From CALDTK01 sp045110575 (GTDB lineage: Bacteria > Bacteroidota > Bacteroidia > Chitinophagales > Saprospiraceae): a stretch of 64,000 nt of DNA. Shown one piece after another: positions 7,645 through 16,499 of the stretch. The stretch covers positions 7,054-71,053 of the forward strand of contig JBGCGF010000064.1 of assembly GCA_045110575.1 (NCBI GenBank), written 5' to 3'. Numbering within the stretch: the first letter of the stretch is position 1; the number at the start of each line of letters is the position of its first letter. The notes beneath the pieces are model-generated. The model saw only the letters and a list, made by a program, of their open reading frames with translations, had not been told where the DNA came from and ran no database searches. The translations under genes were made by a program, and so were the position numbers.

Positions 7645-9483
7645 ATGGCAACTAAACAGAAGAAGAAAAAACAAGCAAAGGCAACGCAACCTGCTGAAGC
7701 ACAACAACTAGGTAACGTTAAACCAGATTGGCAATACCTCTTGCCTGCACTGATCTTAGCACTTGTCGTTTTCGGCCAAACCATGGGATTTGACTTCGTC
7801 AACTGGGACGATGATGTCAATATTTTGGAAAACCGTGGCGTAACCACCTTCGACCTCAAAACCATCTTCACCGAGACGGTAATTGGCAACTACAACCCGC
7901 TTCCCATTTTCACCTTTGCGCTTGAATACGCGATGGTAGGGACCAAAGCAGGATTGTATCACTTCAACAACCTCTGGCTGCACCTGCTCAACGTAGCGCT
8001 CGTCTACTTCCTAGGTCGTCGACTTAAACTCGATCAAGTTCCTGCAGCGATTCTGGCCTGCTTATTTGCGATTCACCCACTACGCGTCGAAAGTGTCGCT
8101 TGGGTAACCGAACGCAAGGATGTCCTCTTCAGCGTCTTCTATTTCGGAGCCCTGCTGGTCTATGAAAAGCATCGCCAATCTGGCAGCAAGTCTAGCTGGC
8201 ACTGGGGTGTCGCAGGCCTATTCATCTTGGCCCTTTTCTCAAAGATCCAAGCGGTGAGTTTGCCGCTATCCATGATCTGCCTAGACTATTTACGCAACGA
8301 TAAATTCAAACTAGGAGCGCCATTCAACTTCAACACACATGAGGTTTTGGCGAAAGCTCCATACTTCCTCATGAGTCTTGCCGTAGGACTGCTCGGCGTG
8401 TTCTTCTTGGGACGTGACGGCAGCTTGGCAGATGCGACCAACTACAGTGCGATCGACCGTTTGGCCGTTGGCGCTTATGCATATACCGTCTACCTCGTCA
8501 AAGCGGTGATCCCGTATGAGATGTCACCGTTGTACCCATACCCGAGCACGCTTCCTACACAAGCGTATCTCTCCTTTGGGATCGTCATTGCAGCAATTGC
8601 CGCTATGATTTATGGCTTCCTGCAAAAGTGGAAAGGGATCACATTTACCCTCGCTTTCTTCACCGTGAACGTGATGTTCATGCTGCAAGTACTCGGCGCT
8701 GGACAAGGATATTTAGCAGACAGATTTACCTACGTTGGCTACTTCGGACTCTTCTGGGGAATGGCCTTTTTGTACCAACGCCTTTCCGCCAATCAAGGCA
8801 TTCGGCGCGGACTTCAAATCGGAGTAGGCGTCTTCCTTTTGGTGCTAACGCTCGTCGCTTTCAAGCAAACCCGCATTTGGCAAAACGGCGGCACCCTTTG
8901 GACGCACGTCGGCAAAGTCTATCCCCGAGCAGGCACCGCACATGGCAATTTGGCGATGTACTTACGCGATGAAGGTGAAACCGATTTGGCCATGGGCTTG
9001 TACCGCAAAGCGATCTCTGTAGATCCGAATGAAGGAAGCTACCACAACTCGTTAGGCAAGTTGCACTTCGACAATGGACGTACCGCAGAAGCGCTTGCCG
9101 AATACTCTGCAGGTATCGAAGTGGAGCCAGATCTTGGAGAGCTCTACATTAATAGAGGGGCAGCTTACGCCAAAACAGGACAGTATCCGCAATCGGAAGT
9201 AGACCTCAACAAGGGCGTAGAAATGGAGCCTGACAACTTCAATGCATACCTCAACCGTTCGCTACTCTACTATACAATTGGGCGCACCCAAGAAGCATTG
9301 GTCGACTACGACGTCATGTTACGGATGCGACCGGAACGTCATGACCTCTTGCAAGAACGTGGCGCACTAAAAGCTTCCATCGGCAATGTTGTCGGCGGCA
9401 AAGCAGATGTGCAGCAAGCGATCCGCATGGCTGGACGTTCGCCGGAAGCAGCCAGGTATCAGGAAATCCTGAATCAGATGTAA
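7645..9483 (+). CDS. TMTC-like multipass membrane protein with C-terminal TPRs
   Basis: The 612-residue protein begins with a short Lys-rich cytoplasmic tail and a first membrane segment (about residues 30-48). 'NWDDDVNILENRG' follows, the acidic luminal motif typical of TMTC/PMT-related glycosyltransferases, and then 'HPLRVESVAWVTERKDVLFSVFYFGALL', a very characteristic block of bacterial TMTC-like proteins. About ten membrane helices run to residue 410. The C-terminal 190 residues are TPR repeats ('GLYRKAISVDPNEGSYHNSLGKLHFDNG', 'INRGAAYAKTGQYPQSEVDLNKGVEMEPDN'). The eukaryotic relatives O-mannosylate proteins; a glycosyltransferase role here is inference. The gene is monocistronic. It holds two copies of the dispersed motif (8344, 9162), and a third lies in its upstream region (7602). 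Confidence 0.75.
   Translation: MATKQKKKKQAKATQPAEAQQLGNVKPDWQYLLPALILALVVFGQTMGFDFVNWDDDVNILENRGVTTFDLKTIFTETVIGNYNPLPIFTFALEYAMVGTKAGLYHFNNLWLHLLNVALVYFLGRRLKLDQVPAAILACLFAIHPLRVESVAWVTERKDVLFSVFYFGALLVYEKHRQSGSKSSWHWGVAGLFILALFSKIQAVSLPLSMICLDYLRNDKFKLGAPFNFNTHEVLAKAPYFLMSLAVGLLGVFFLGRDGSLADATNYSAIDRLAVGAYAYTVYLVKAVIPYEMSPLYPYPSTLPTQAYLSFGIVIAAIAAMIYGFLQKWKGITFTLAFFTVNVMFMLQVLGAGQGYLADRFTYVGYFGLFWGMAFLYQRLSANQGIRRGLQIGVGVFLLVLTLVAFKQTRIWQNGGTLWTHVGKVYPRAGTAHGNLAMYLRDEGETDLAMGLYRKAISVDPNEGSYHNSLGKLHFDNGRTAEALAEYSAGIEVEPDLGELYINRGAAYAKTGQYPQSEVDLNKGVEMEPDNFNAYLNRSLLYYTIGRTQEALVDYDVMLRMRPERHDLLQERGALKASIGNVVGGKADVQQAIRMAGRSPEAARYQEILNQM
8344..8358 (+). repeat. Dispersed motif copy 3 (exact)
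   Basis: GTTTTGGCGAAAGCT in sense orientation in the TMTC-like gene, read as VLAKA. Confidence 0.9.
9162..9176 (-). repeat. Dispersed motif copy 4 (GTAA loop)
   Basis: Minus-strand GTTTTGGCGTAAGCT, antisense in the TMTC-like gene, read as AYAKT in a TPR. Confidence 0.85.
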
Positions 9484-9742
9484 TCTGATTTCTTCAAGCT
9501 TACTTCCTTCGACTATTTTGCCTGCCTACATCTATGAAAAAGGCGTCAAGTTGCTTTTAAGGTCGAGGCTCACACGCTTCGAGGAAAACTACTTAGAACA
9601 GTACGCGAGTTGCTCTCTATCCTTAAATATGGCCTACGGTTTTCAAGCTATCTCCTCTCAAAATTCTACTCCCGTTTAGATGTCTTAAGAGAAATTAAGG
9701 CCTTCTTTGACTTTAGCAAAAGTCAACCAATGTGCACGCATC

Positions 9743-9785
9743 AAAAAAAAGGCAAACCCTCAACCATGTATGTTGAGGATTTGCC
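9743..9785 (-). terminator. Rho-independent terminator of the type IX secreted protein gene
   Basis: Read on the minus strand, a 14-base stem (arms 9751-9764 and 9772-9785, one mismatch, 7-base loop) is followed by eight Ts (9743-9750). It lies 64 bp beyond the stop at 9850. The gap 9484-9849 holds nothing else I can support; a 70-codon open frame at 9610-9822 shows no protein features. Confidence 0.8.
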
Positions 9786-9849
9786 CTTATATCTCAACCG
9801 AGTGCTAGCGCCCAGAACCTGATTTAGAATTACAATCTTAATAATGGTT

Positions 9850-12366
9850 CTAGTTCAACAACACCCCTTGGCTTGAAATCACCCCTTCGGTATTTCCGAT
9901 GAGACTCAAGAAGTAGAATCCATTGTTAGCATTGAGAACCTCCAACTCAAACGTTTGGGGCTGCTCAGAAAGCTGAACTTCTTTGCTTGCGATTACGCGA
10001 CCTAGTTGATCAGAAACGATCAACTTTCCTTGTTGGGGAGTCGATGCATAAGCATTTCCTACGCGGAGGTAATCTCCAACTTGCGTAGGTCTGAGTTGCA
10101 GTGCAAAAGCTGTCGTACTCGGCGTAACGTGTGCAGCGGCACCTGCTTCATCAATACTAGAGCAGATACCTGACCCTTGAATTTGTAGCACAATATCACT
10201 GATTGGCGCAATCCCTTGCTGGATCGCGGAGAGGTTAACGTAGTCTACAGAAGACATGTCGTCGAATTCACCGATCCACGCATGGATGAAGTAATCTCCT
10301 ACAGTTGACACATCAAAGCGAGGAATCGCAGAGATGGCCTGAATGATTTTATTCGGACCATAGCTCAAGACGTATGTTCGATCAAAGCTTCCCGGAATCA
10401 CGGCATTTCCATCGGGCAAGCCTGATATTCTTGCCGTTTGATTTACAAGAACTACGGTGTCAGCGGCGACATTGATAGAACCAGAGGCAGCTGCACAGCT
10501 GCTTCCTGAAGTGACCTGAAATACAGCTCCGTAAAAGTCGATGTCCGCACAAATTCCTTCGGCGAATATCACGTCGTATGCTCCGAAAACATTAAGGCCA
10601 TTTGAGATCCAATCTCTACGATCGAGGAAATTCAAACTGGTAGGGTCAGTAGTTTCTGCAGCCAATGGATGCACAGAATAAACCCCAGCTTCGGTAACCG
10701 TAAATTGAGGTGTATCGCTCAGTGCTATAATTGTTTGGAGCACTCCTTGAGCCAGAACGAACGTCAACTCTGCGTTTGCAGGAAGGGAAGCCCCACCGTC
10801 AGGTATAGCATCTATGGTCGCCTCACCATTTACGAGTGGTACGGTTGCCAATACTGGAATCGCACTACTTGCAAAGGCCGCACATGGAGCCAATGGATCT
10901 GGAAGGACAATTACCTCTGCACCTGGAATCGTAAGGTCTGCACAAATCTCACGATCCATAATGTCCGCGGCGAGATCGCCCATGGTGGTCACACCGAACT
11001 GGATAGCACCGAGATCGATAAAATCAGGAGACCCACTATCTGTAACCTCTGCATTGAGGTAAAAGACCGTAAACGTATCAACCGTATTCACAGAGAAACT
11101 AGGGCTAGAAATACTAAGTGCGACGATTATTTCTGTTGGCCCGACCGTGAGAAAGTACACTGAATCGTAACTCGACGGCACGAAAGCGCTGCCGTCTTGG
11201 ACAGCATCTATGCGAGCGATACCATTCTGAAGCATAACTGGACTTGCTACTGCAGTAATGTTCCCTGCGTACGCTGCACAAGGTGCAGTCGTAGTTGCGG
11301 GCGTCTTCTTTGTTACGACAATAGCGTTACTTCTTGAGAAGCAACCACTTGCGAAACGAACTCCAGAATCCCAAATTCGCTGTCCAACTTCCGCTTGAAT
11401 ATTGCCCGTGTAGCTGAACCCGTAGATCCAGTACTTACCAGCCGACAAGAAAGACATGTCTACTGCAGGTCCTTGACTAAAGCCACGAATAATATTGCCG
11501 TCATCAATGATCACGTAAATAATTGGAGAAACGGATGACGTCGTGTGATCAATCAATGGAGCTTGCGTCGTATTCGTATCTACTTTGATGTGCTTCTCAC
11601 CGTCAACGCGAATTCTTCCGCCATCGACTTCGTTTCGCTCGATGATGATGAAGTTGTCAGTTAAGTCATAGCAACCGTCTACCAACTGATCCGTGAAGAT
11701 GTTGTCACCCGAGCGAACCTTAAGGCTGCCACTGTAGGCCAATCCGTAGATATAACTCGTGCCTGGGGCTTGATAGCCAAAGTCCTCGTAGGTATTGTAG
11801 TCGACCTTTTCGACGTTTCCATCGGTGTCCGTAATAAGGTATACGTAGCGATCGGCATCAGCTCCGGTCACATCATAGCCTACGTAATCTGGAGAGCCGT
11901 CTCTGACACATAACGATGCAAGCACCATCCCGTCATCGTCTGTTATAGACCCTGCAACTGGAGCGCTGTGCTCAATTTCGATGTAGTTAGACGATAGCTC
12001 AAAACACCCTGTTGCTAAATCAATGGCGTAGACTTTTTCGCCAATCGTAGCTGAAAGTGTTCCCGTATAACTGAGAATGTATGCCCTGCTCTCTCCGTTT
12101 GCAAAGCCTTCAAAGTCGAAGGTTTGTCCTGGCTGCTCCGCTAGAATTTCTCCTCGATCATCCGTGATGATCGTAGCAAGTGCGGTTGTTGCCTGAAAGT
12201 CAGTTCTGAACGTAATCGCATCTGCTTGTCCATCACCAGTACACAGCTCAATGTCTCTCGTACTGCCAGTTGCATCGTTACGAATCCTGCCCGAAGGACA
12301 TTGAGCGTATGCATCCAAAGCAAAAAGCGAGCACAGTATGCTGATGGTGAGTAGACGAAGTTTCAT
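9850..12366 (-). CDS. Large secreted repeat protein with type IX (type A) sorting domain
   Basis: I start it at the Met of 'MKLRLLTISILCSLFALDAYAQ', a clean Sec signal peptide, giving 838 residues. A longer upstream frame would bury that signal. The mature part has three N-terminal repeats of about 100 residues (marked by 'ILSYTGTL', 'GLAYSGSL', 'GFSYTGNI' and 'IEIEH/IIIER' ends). Three longer repeats of about 130 residues follow, starting 'CAAYAGN', 'CAAFASS' and 'CAAASGS', each with a 'D-x-x-x-D-G-x-A-x-x-P' block. The last 80 residues ('LRPTQVGDYLRVGNAY', 'LIVSDQLGRVIASKEV', 'GFYFLSLIGN') are a T9SS type A sorting domain. It is probably a cell-surface or released adhesin-like protein; ligand unknown. 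The gene has its own terminator and is divergent from a lipoprotein gene. Confidence 0.85.
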   Translation of the reverse strand: MKLRLLTISILCSLFALDAYAQCPSGRIRNDATGSTRDIELCTGDGQADAITFRTDFQATTALATIITDDRGEILAEQPGQTFDFEGFANGESRAYILSYTGTLSATIGEKVYAIDLATGCFELSSNYIEIEHSAPVAGSITDDDGMVLASLCVRDGSPDYVGYDVTGADADRYVYLITDTDGNVEKVDYNTYEDFGYQAPGTSYIYGLAYSGSLKVRSGDNIFTDQLVDGCYDLTDNFIIIERNEVDGGRIRVDGEKHIKVDTNTTQAPLIDHTTSSVSPIIYVIIDDGNIIRGFSQGPAVDMSFLSAGKYWIYGFSYTGNIQAEVGQRIWDSGVRFASGCFSRSNAIVVTKKTPATTTAPCAAYAGNITAVASPVMLQNGIARIDAVQDGSAFVPSSYDSVYFLTVGPTEIIVALSISSPSFSVNTVDTFTVFYLNAEVTDSGSPDFIDLGAIQFGVTTMGDLAADIMDREICADLTIPGAEVIVLPDPLAPCAAFASSAIPVLATVPLVNGEATIDAIPDGGASLPANAELTFVLAQGVLQTIIALSDTPQFTVTEAGVYSVHPLAAETTDPTSLNFLDRRDWISNGLNVFGAYDVIFAEGICADIDFYGAVFQVTSGSSCAAASGSINVAADTVVLVNQTARISGLPDGNAVIPGSFDRTYVLSYGPNKIIQAISAIPRFDVSTVGDYFIHAWIGEFDDMSSVDYVNLSAIQQGIAPISDIVLQIQGSGICSSIDEAGAAAHVTPSTTAFALQLRPTQVGDYLRVGNAYASTPQQGKLIVSDQLGRVIASKEVQLSEQPQTFELEVLNANNGFYFLSLIGNTEGVISSQGVLLN

Positions 12367-12487
12367 TAGACTAGATTTACGGCGTAGGAAACACGCGATT
12401 GGAGACGGTATAACCGTTAAGGAGACATATCTCTTAACGTTCAGCTTTCGCGTAATCCTATTCAGAGTACAAAAACCCCTCCAACAA

Positions 12488-12946
12488 ATGCGTAATTTTG
12501 TAATGCGAAAGACACACGTTATCAGTTTACTTACGCTATTTATAGCTGCAACCACAGTACTTCCAGCGTGTAACTCCACAGCTCCAGAACCAGGTCAAAC
12601 TGGAGCTACTGGTGCAGAATCTGCAGTAGGAGGTTTCGCGGCGTTCTACAATCAATTTCACCAAGACAGCCTCTTTCAAATCTCAAGGATCTCTTGGCCA
12701 TTGAGTGGCAATTACGTGCAAGACAGCACCGGCGCTGCAGTTGATCTGCGGCACGCACAAGCTGACTGGACGATGCATCGACCAATCATTGACAATCCTG
12801 ACTTCGTACAAGAATTTGTCCCACTCACTGAAGACCTCGTCGAGGAAGTAATCAAAGCACGCGTTGGGAACTATAAAATTGAACGCCGGTTCGCAAAGCT
12901 CGACGGAGGCTGGCACCTCATCTACTATCGAACGTCTACGCTTTAA
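12488..12946 (+). CDS. Lipoprotein, DUF4348-like
   Basis: The 152-residue product starts at the Met of 'MRNFVMRKTHVISLLTLFIAATTVLPAC' (a second Met lies five codons later) and has a lipobox, V-L-P-A-C, so Cys is lipidated after signal cleavage. The mature part, 'FAAFYNQFHQDSLFQISRISWPLSG' onward, resembles the DUF4348 family of Bacteroidota lipoproteins, whose function is unknown. A longer open frame runs upstream, but it overlaps the divergent gene and lacks protein features. It ends convergently, 9 bp from the next minus-strand gene. Confidence 0.75.
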   Translation: MRNFVMRKTHVISLLTLFIAATTVLPACNSTAPEPGQTGATGAESAVGGFAAFYNQFHQDSLFQISRISWPLSGNYVQDSTGAAVDLRHAQADWTMHRPIIDNPDFVQEFVPLTEDLVEEVIKARVGNYKIERRFAKLDGGWHLIYYRTSTL

Positions 12947-12955
12947 GCACTGCGC

Positions 12956-14158
12956 CTATTTTTTGCCCAATCGGTGCATTGCCACACTTGCTCCAACCCA
13001 AGTCGCCTCGTTGTTATACTTCACGCCCGTCATTTCGCCCTTGGTAATCCGTACAAGGTTATTGACAACCGTTGGACGCTCCTCTCCGGGCCTCCATACC
13101 AACATCATTCGCACCTCACACTTTGCAGGTCCAGTTGGAGTTTGGAGTACAGGACCGTAAGCGACTTTACGCTGTAGGATCCAGTTTTGAGGACGTTCAA
13201 GCGCTGAGATATCAGCTTCGGTTGGATTGAGGTTTACTCCTGCTCCACTAAAAGAGTACAGTGGTTTAAGGACATATTTAGATAAGTCCCAACTACCGGC
13301 GACATATTCATTCGCAAACGTAGTGACGGGGACATTCGGCAAGTGTCCGATTGCAGGAAGCGTGTGCTTACTGATCCTCAAAAACCAATCTGGATGGCCT
13401 GCCCATTCCACATCTACCTCTTCACGAAGCGTAAACTCGTACTTGGACAAGTCCTTGGTATTGAGTTCATCCAGGATAACGCGGTTGTAAATCCTCGTTA
13501 CAGGTATGATGCGCCCCTCACGGCGATAGAAGAGCTTCTTTCCGTTACGCTCGAGCTCTTCTAAGCTGACGGTCGGTAATTGTATCTGGTTAGCTGTAGC
13601 TAAAAAGTCAATTCTGGTATTCTGCTTAGCAGGTTCTATTTCAAGAAGAATGACACTTTCAGGGGCATGCTCACCCATGATGACTTCCCTCAACAATTCA
13701 ACGTAGCTACTTTCGTCAAAACCATTAAAAAACGAGCTATAGCCTGCTGGTACGGGCAGGTTTTCCCGAAAGGAGCGCGCTAAATCTGCTTGAAAAAAGT
13801 AAAGTGAAGGGAACCCCTGAAGTTCGATCAACCAAGGTCGAATCCCATCATCCGTCGCGCACAGCGCAAAATCGTATTGCAAAAATAACGGTCGATCAGG
13901 CTCTCCATGAATACTCCAATACGGCGCGCGTATGGCTCCTGTAGTTGCTGCCAAACCGCTTGGAGTGGCAATTACATCGCTAATCCGGTTACAGCTGTCA
14001 AGAAGTTCGTTCGCTAACTCGTCTGGCAGAAATATGGGCGTCTCAGAAAGTCGAAACGTCGCATGATCTCCAATGACATCATACAACTGCTGATGAAAAG
14101 CTTGATACTGCTCATCTGTATAGGCGCGATTATAAGCTTCTCTTACTTCAGGTATCAT
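12956..14158 (-). CDS. ATP-grasp-like protein of the esterase/amidotransferase operon
   Basis: The 400-residue protein is the last gene of a four-gene minus-strand operon. It has no obvious signal or membrane segment. Acidic and basic blocks in the middle and C-terminal half resemble a divergent ATP-grasp enzyme: 'WLIELQGFPSLYFFQADL', 'VILLEIEPAKQNTRIDF', 'YVLKPLYSFSGAGVNL' (a nucleotide-binding Lys followed by a Gly-rich loop) and 'WILQRKVAYG.....AKCEVRMMLVW' (Q/E..K then R-rich strand). ATP-grasp enzymes join carboxylates to amines or thiols through an acyl phosphate. The C-terminus 'WVGASVAMHRLGKK' is distinctive. The fold call rests on pattern only. The context with a second ATP-grasp and a glutamine amidotransferase supports a role in a small peptide- or amide-bond pathway. 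Confidence 0.6.
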   Translation of the reverse strand: MIPEVREAYNRAYTDEQYQAFHQQLYDVIGDHATFRLSETPIFLPDELANELLDSCNRISDVIATPSGLAATTGAIRAPYWSIHGEPDRPLFLQYDFALCATDDGIRPWLIELQGFPSLYFFQADLARSFRENLPVPAGYSSFFNGFDESSYVELLREVIMGEHAPESVILLEIEPAKQNTRIDFLATANQIQLPTVSLEELERNGKKLFYRREGRIIPVTRIYNRVILDELNTKDLSKYEFTLREEVDVEWAGHPDWFLRISKHTLPAIGHLPNVPVTTFANEYVAGSWDLSKYVLKPLYSFSGAGVNLNPTEADISALERPQNWILQRKVAYGPVLQTPTGPAKCEVRMMLVWRPGEERPTVVNNLVRITKGEMTGVKYNNEATWVGASVAMHRLGKK

Positions 14159-14180
14159 AGCTGTGGGGGGTAAGAAATGA

Positions 14181-14996
14181 TTACACGTTAACGGGGGCGT
14201 CGAGTGCGTTTAGAGCTCTTTGAATAAAACCTGGAATGATGACCTCATTGGTCAATTTGATTTTCGAATCGTCGGCGAGGTGCGCCATCATCTCATCAAA
14301 TTTCTTCTGACCGTGCTCTTCTAGAATTACCTTCTTTCGAGCTTCATCTTGGAAATATACGGTTAGTCCTTCAGCATCAGCCTCTGGGTGAAACTGAGTA
14401 CCAACCCACTCATCACTCCAACGAATAGACATGATTGCACGCTCGTAAGGAACATGTGGTCTATACTTTTCGAAGGCCAAAATACTGGCGCCTGTTGCGC
14501 CTAGCGAAGCGTAGTTGGCTCGTACAACTTGGAAGTCACGAAAGTCTGCCACGTAAAATGGATCGTCTAGTCCAGTAAAGAGAATATCGACATCCCCTTC
14601 GTTGGAACTATGGACAGGAAACGTTCCGAAGCTCATGGATCGACGCTTGGTAATACTTCCCGAAGAGAAGTATCTACTCACCAATTGGAAGCTGAAACAG
14701 ATGAAAAAGCAATACTTCTTCTTTGAAGGATCGTCTGTGTGCTTATTGATGAACCAAAGCTCATCGAGCATCTTCATGTATCGACGTTCCCAGTTCTCAC
14801 CGCTTGCTAAAGGAGAACCAGGACCACCACTGCTGATGTATATGTCAAAGTCCGTCCCAGGCAACTCACCTTTGTTACGGACGTCGAACTCTACGATTTC
14901 AACAGCATCCGTGAAGCCTGCAGCTATTTCTCGAATACAGCGCATCCCTTGGTTGGGATACCCGTCGTTCATATCTAAAAGGGCCAGACGATGCAT
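14181..14996 (-). CDS. Class I glutamine amidotransferase-like protein
   Basis: The 271 residues form a GATase1-type domain. The nucleophile elbow is 'FFICFSFQ' with Cys100 (usual form G-x-C-x-G-x-Q, here with both glycines replaced by Phe). The His-Glu pair is in 'VGTQFHPEAD' (His203, Glu205). 'DIYISSGGPGSP' near residue 51 is the oxyanion strand. The triad is thus intact, although the elbow is unusual. Such domains release ammonia from glutamine or act as gamma-glutamyl hydrolases. It lies 22 bp upstream of the ATP-grasp-like gene and 90 bp downstream of the RimK-like gene, so they are likely co-transcribed. Which substrate is amidated or hydrolysed is unknown. Confidence 0.8.
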   Translation of the reverse strand: MHRLALLDMNDGYPNQGMRCIREIAAGFTDAVEIVEFDVRNKGELPGTDFDIYISSGGPGSPLASGENWERRYMKMLDELWFINKHTDDPSKKKYCFFICFSFQLVSRYFSSGSITKRRSMSFGTFPVHSSNEGDVDILFTGLDDPFYVADFRDFQVVRANYASLGATGASILAFEKYRPHVPYERAIMSIRWSDEWVGTQFHPEADAEGLTVYFQDEARKKVILEEHGQKKFDEMMAHLADDSKIKLTNEVIIPGFIQRALNALDAPVNV

Positions 14997-15086
14997 AAAG
15001 GTCAGAGTCGAATTATCATGCCGATTCTAGTTAAATCGGCGTTTGAACTGCTTGAGAGACAAACAGATGTAAAGAAATGATGGAGT

Positions 15087-16427
15087 CTACTTCAGTTTTT
15101 TAGCCTGCTTACTCCACTCATCACGCTTACCGCGTCCCTTAAACGTCGTGAGTAATGAATCGACGAGATCATAGTCTCTCACTTTCATTTTCCCAACCTG
15201 TTCGTAGGTCAGTATACCCAAACCGTTGAGGATGCCCTCTAGTTTCGGTCCGACTCCTTTGATGACTTTCAGATCATCTTTAGCTCCTTTGGCCGCTTTG
15301 CCCAAACGGGTAAGCAGCTCTTTGGTATTCGCCTTTGCCTCTTTAGCTGAAAGCACAACAGGTTGATCTTTCACCTTCGGTGCCACAACAGCTTTTGCTT
15401 GTGACGGCGATACTTTTACAGCAGCAGGTTTTTTAGCTGCTGGTTTTTTCTTAGCTACTACACGAGGTGCACTTGCTTTCATGTCTGCCTGTACAGAGCG
15501 CTTCATAAAGCTTCCCCAAGTGAGGTTATCTCCACCCGGGGTGTGTTGCTGCGCGCGCTCAATCGCATAGTCAACGGAATACTTGACCACCCAGTCGAAG
15601 TTCTCCTGACCGACAGAGTTCACGTCTGCATCAGGTGCCGGATTAGTGAAGTCAATCGCATATGGGATACCGTCACGAACGGCGAGTTCTACAGTATTGA
15701 AATCATAGCCAAGTGCGTCGCAAAGACGAACCACATAGTCCTCCAAGGTTTTCAGAAGCTTTGGCTCGATGGCGATACCATCATTGACATAGCGCTCATG
15801 AAATACGTTACGAGGTTCGTACTTCATTACGCGCACGTGCTTGCCGCCTATGCAATAGCAACGGTAGTACGTGGTAAAGTCAACCGCTTCTTGAAGCAGC
15901 ATATTCAGCTGTTCTGTCTCGTTATATGCGCTCCAAAGCTCTTCCGGAGAATGCACTTTGTACACATGCTTCCAGCCACCTCCAGTGTTTGGTTTCATGA
16001 AGGCAGGAAACCCGATGTGGTCAAAAATAGAGTCCCACTGCAGCGGATACTCTAGGTTAGTGAAGGAATCACTCGTGGTATCTTCTGGATGCTGACGACT
16101 CGGTAGTAAAACCGTTTTAGGTACAGGTACGCCGACTTCTTGAGCGAGAACATTCGCACTAAGCTTGTCCTCTGCACTCCACCAAAAAGGGTTGTTGATC
16201 ACTGCTGTACCTTTCAGTGCAGCGTGCTTCAATGCTGAGCGATAAAAAGGAACATCCTGACTAATACGGTCGAGAATCACATCATATTCGCTCAATCGAC
16301 CTTGCTGCGTTTCGCCCCAACGGACAAACTCAAACTGTACATCAGAAGGAGCGTTAGCTCGTCCGTGCTCTACAAATGCTGCTGGAAAGGTGCGCTCTTG
16401 ACCGAATAGGATACCGATTTTTTTCAT
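15087..16427 (-). CDS. RimK-like ATP-grasp ligase fused to a helix-hairpin-helix domain
   Basis: The 446-residue protein has an N-terminal pre-ATP-grasp domain ('KKIGILFGQERTFPAAFVE', 'YDVILDRISQDVPFYRSALKHAALKGTAVINNPFWWSAEDK'). A RimK/glutathione synthetase-type ATP-grasp follows ('FPAFMKPNTGGGWKHVYKV', 'NMLLQEAVDFTTYYRCYCIGGKHVRVMKYEPR', 'DFNTVELAVRDGIPYAIDFTNPAPDAD', the last with the metal-binding D-x-N). Residues 320-380 are a Lys/Ala/Val-rich linker. The C-terminal 60 residues ('DDLKVIKGVGPKLEGILNGLGILTYEQV') are a helix-hairpin-helix domain of the kind that binds DNA, RNA or partner proteins. This fusion is unusual for a small-molecule ligase. The gene follows the esterase gene by 72 bp and precedes the amidotransferase. 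Confidence 0.8.
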   Translation of the reverse strand: MKKIGILFGQERTFPAAFVEHGRANAPSDVQFEFVRWGETQQGRLSEYDVILDRISQDVPFYRSALKHAALKGTAVINNPFWWSAEDKLSANVLAQEVGVPVPKTVLLPSRQHPEDTTSDSFTNLEYPLQWDSIFDHIGFPAFMKPNTGGGWKHVYKVHSPEELWSAYNETEQLNMLLQEAVDFTTYYRCYCIGGKHVRVMKYEPRNVFHERYVNDGIAIEPKLLKTLEDYVVRLCDALGYDFNTVELAVRDGIPYAIDFTNPAPDADVNSVGQENFDWVVKYSVDYAIERAQQHTPGGDNLTWGSFMKRSVQADMKASAPRVVAKKKPAAKKPAAVKVSPSQAKAVVAPKVKDQPVVLSAKEAKANTKELLTRLGKAAKGAKDDLKVIKGVGPKLEGILNGLGILTYEQVGKMKVRDYDLVDSLLTTFKGRGKRDEWSKQAKKLK

Positions 16428-16499
16428 AGACGGAATATAGAACGAACTAACTTGATTAGGGAAACGAAAACAGAACTTTCGTGATTTCCTTAAGTTCGA

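Noticed and set aside
9610..9822. 70-codon plus-strand open frame
   Set aside because: No protein-like features; it runs through the minus-strand terminator hairpin.
12436..12452. GCGAAAGC on the minus strand upstream of the lipoprotein gene
   Set aside because: No T tract and no match outside the 8-base core.
13760..13773. GTTTTCCCGAAAGG as a C-G stem variant of the motif
   Set aside because: The outer stem pair is lost and two positions differ; left out of the count although it may be a decayed copy.
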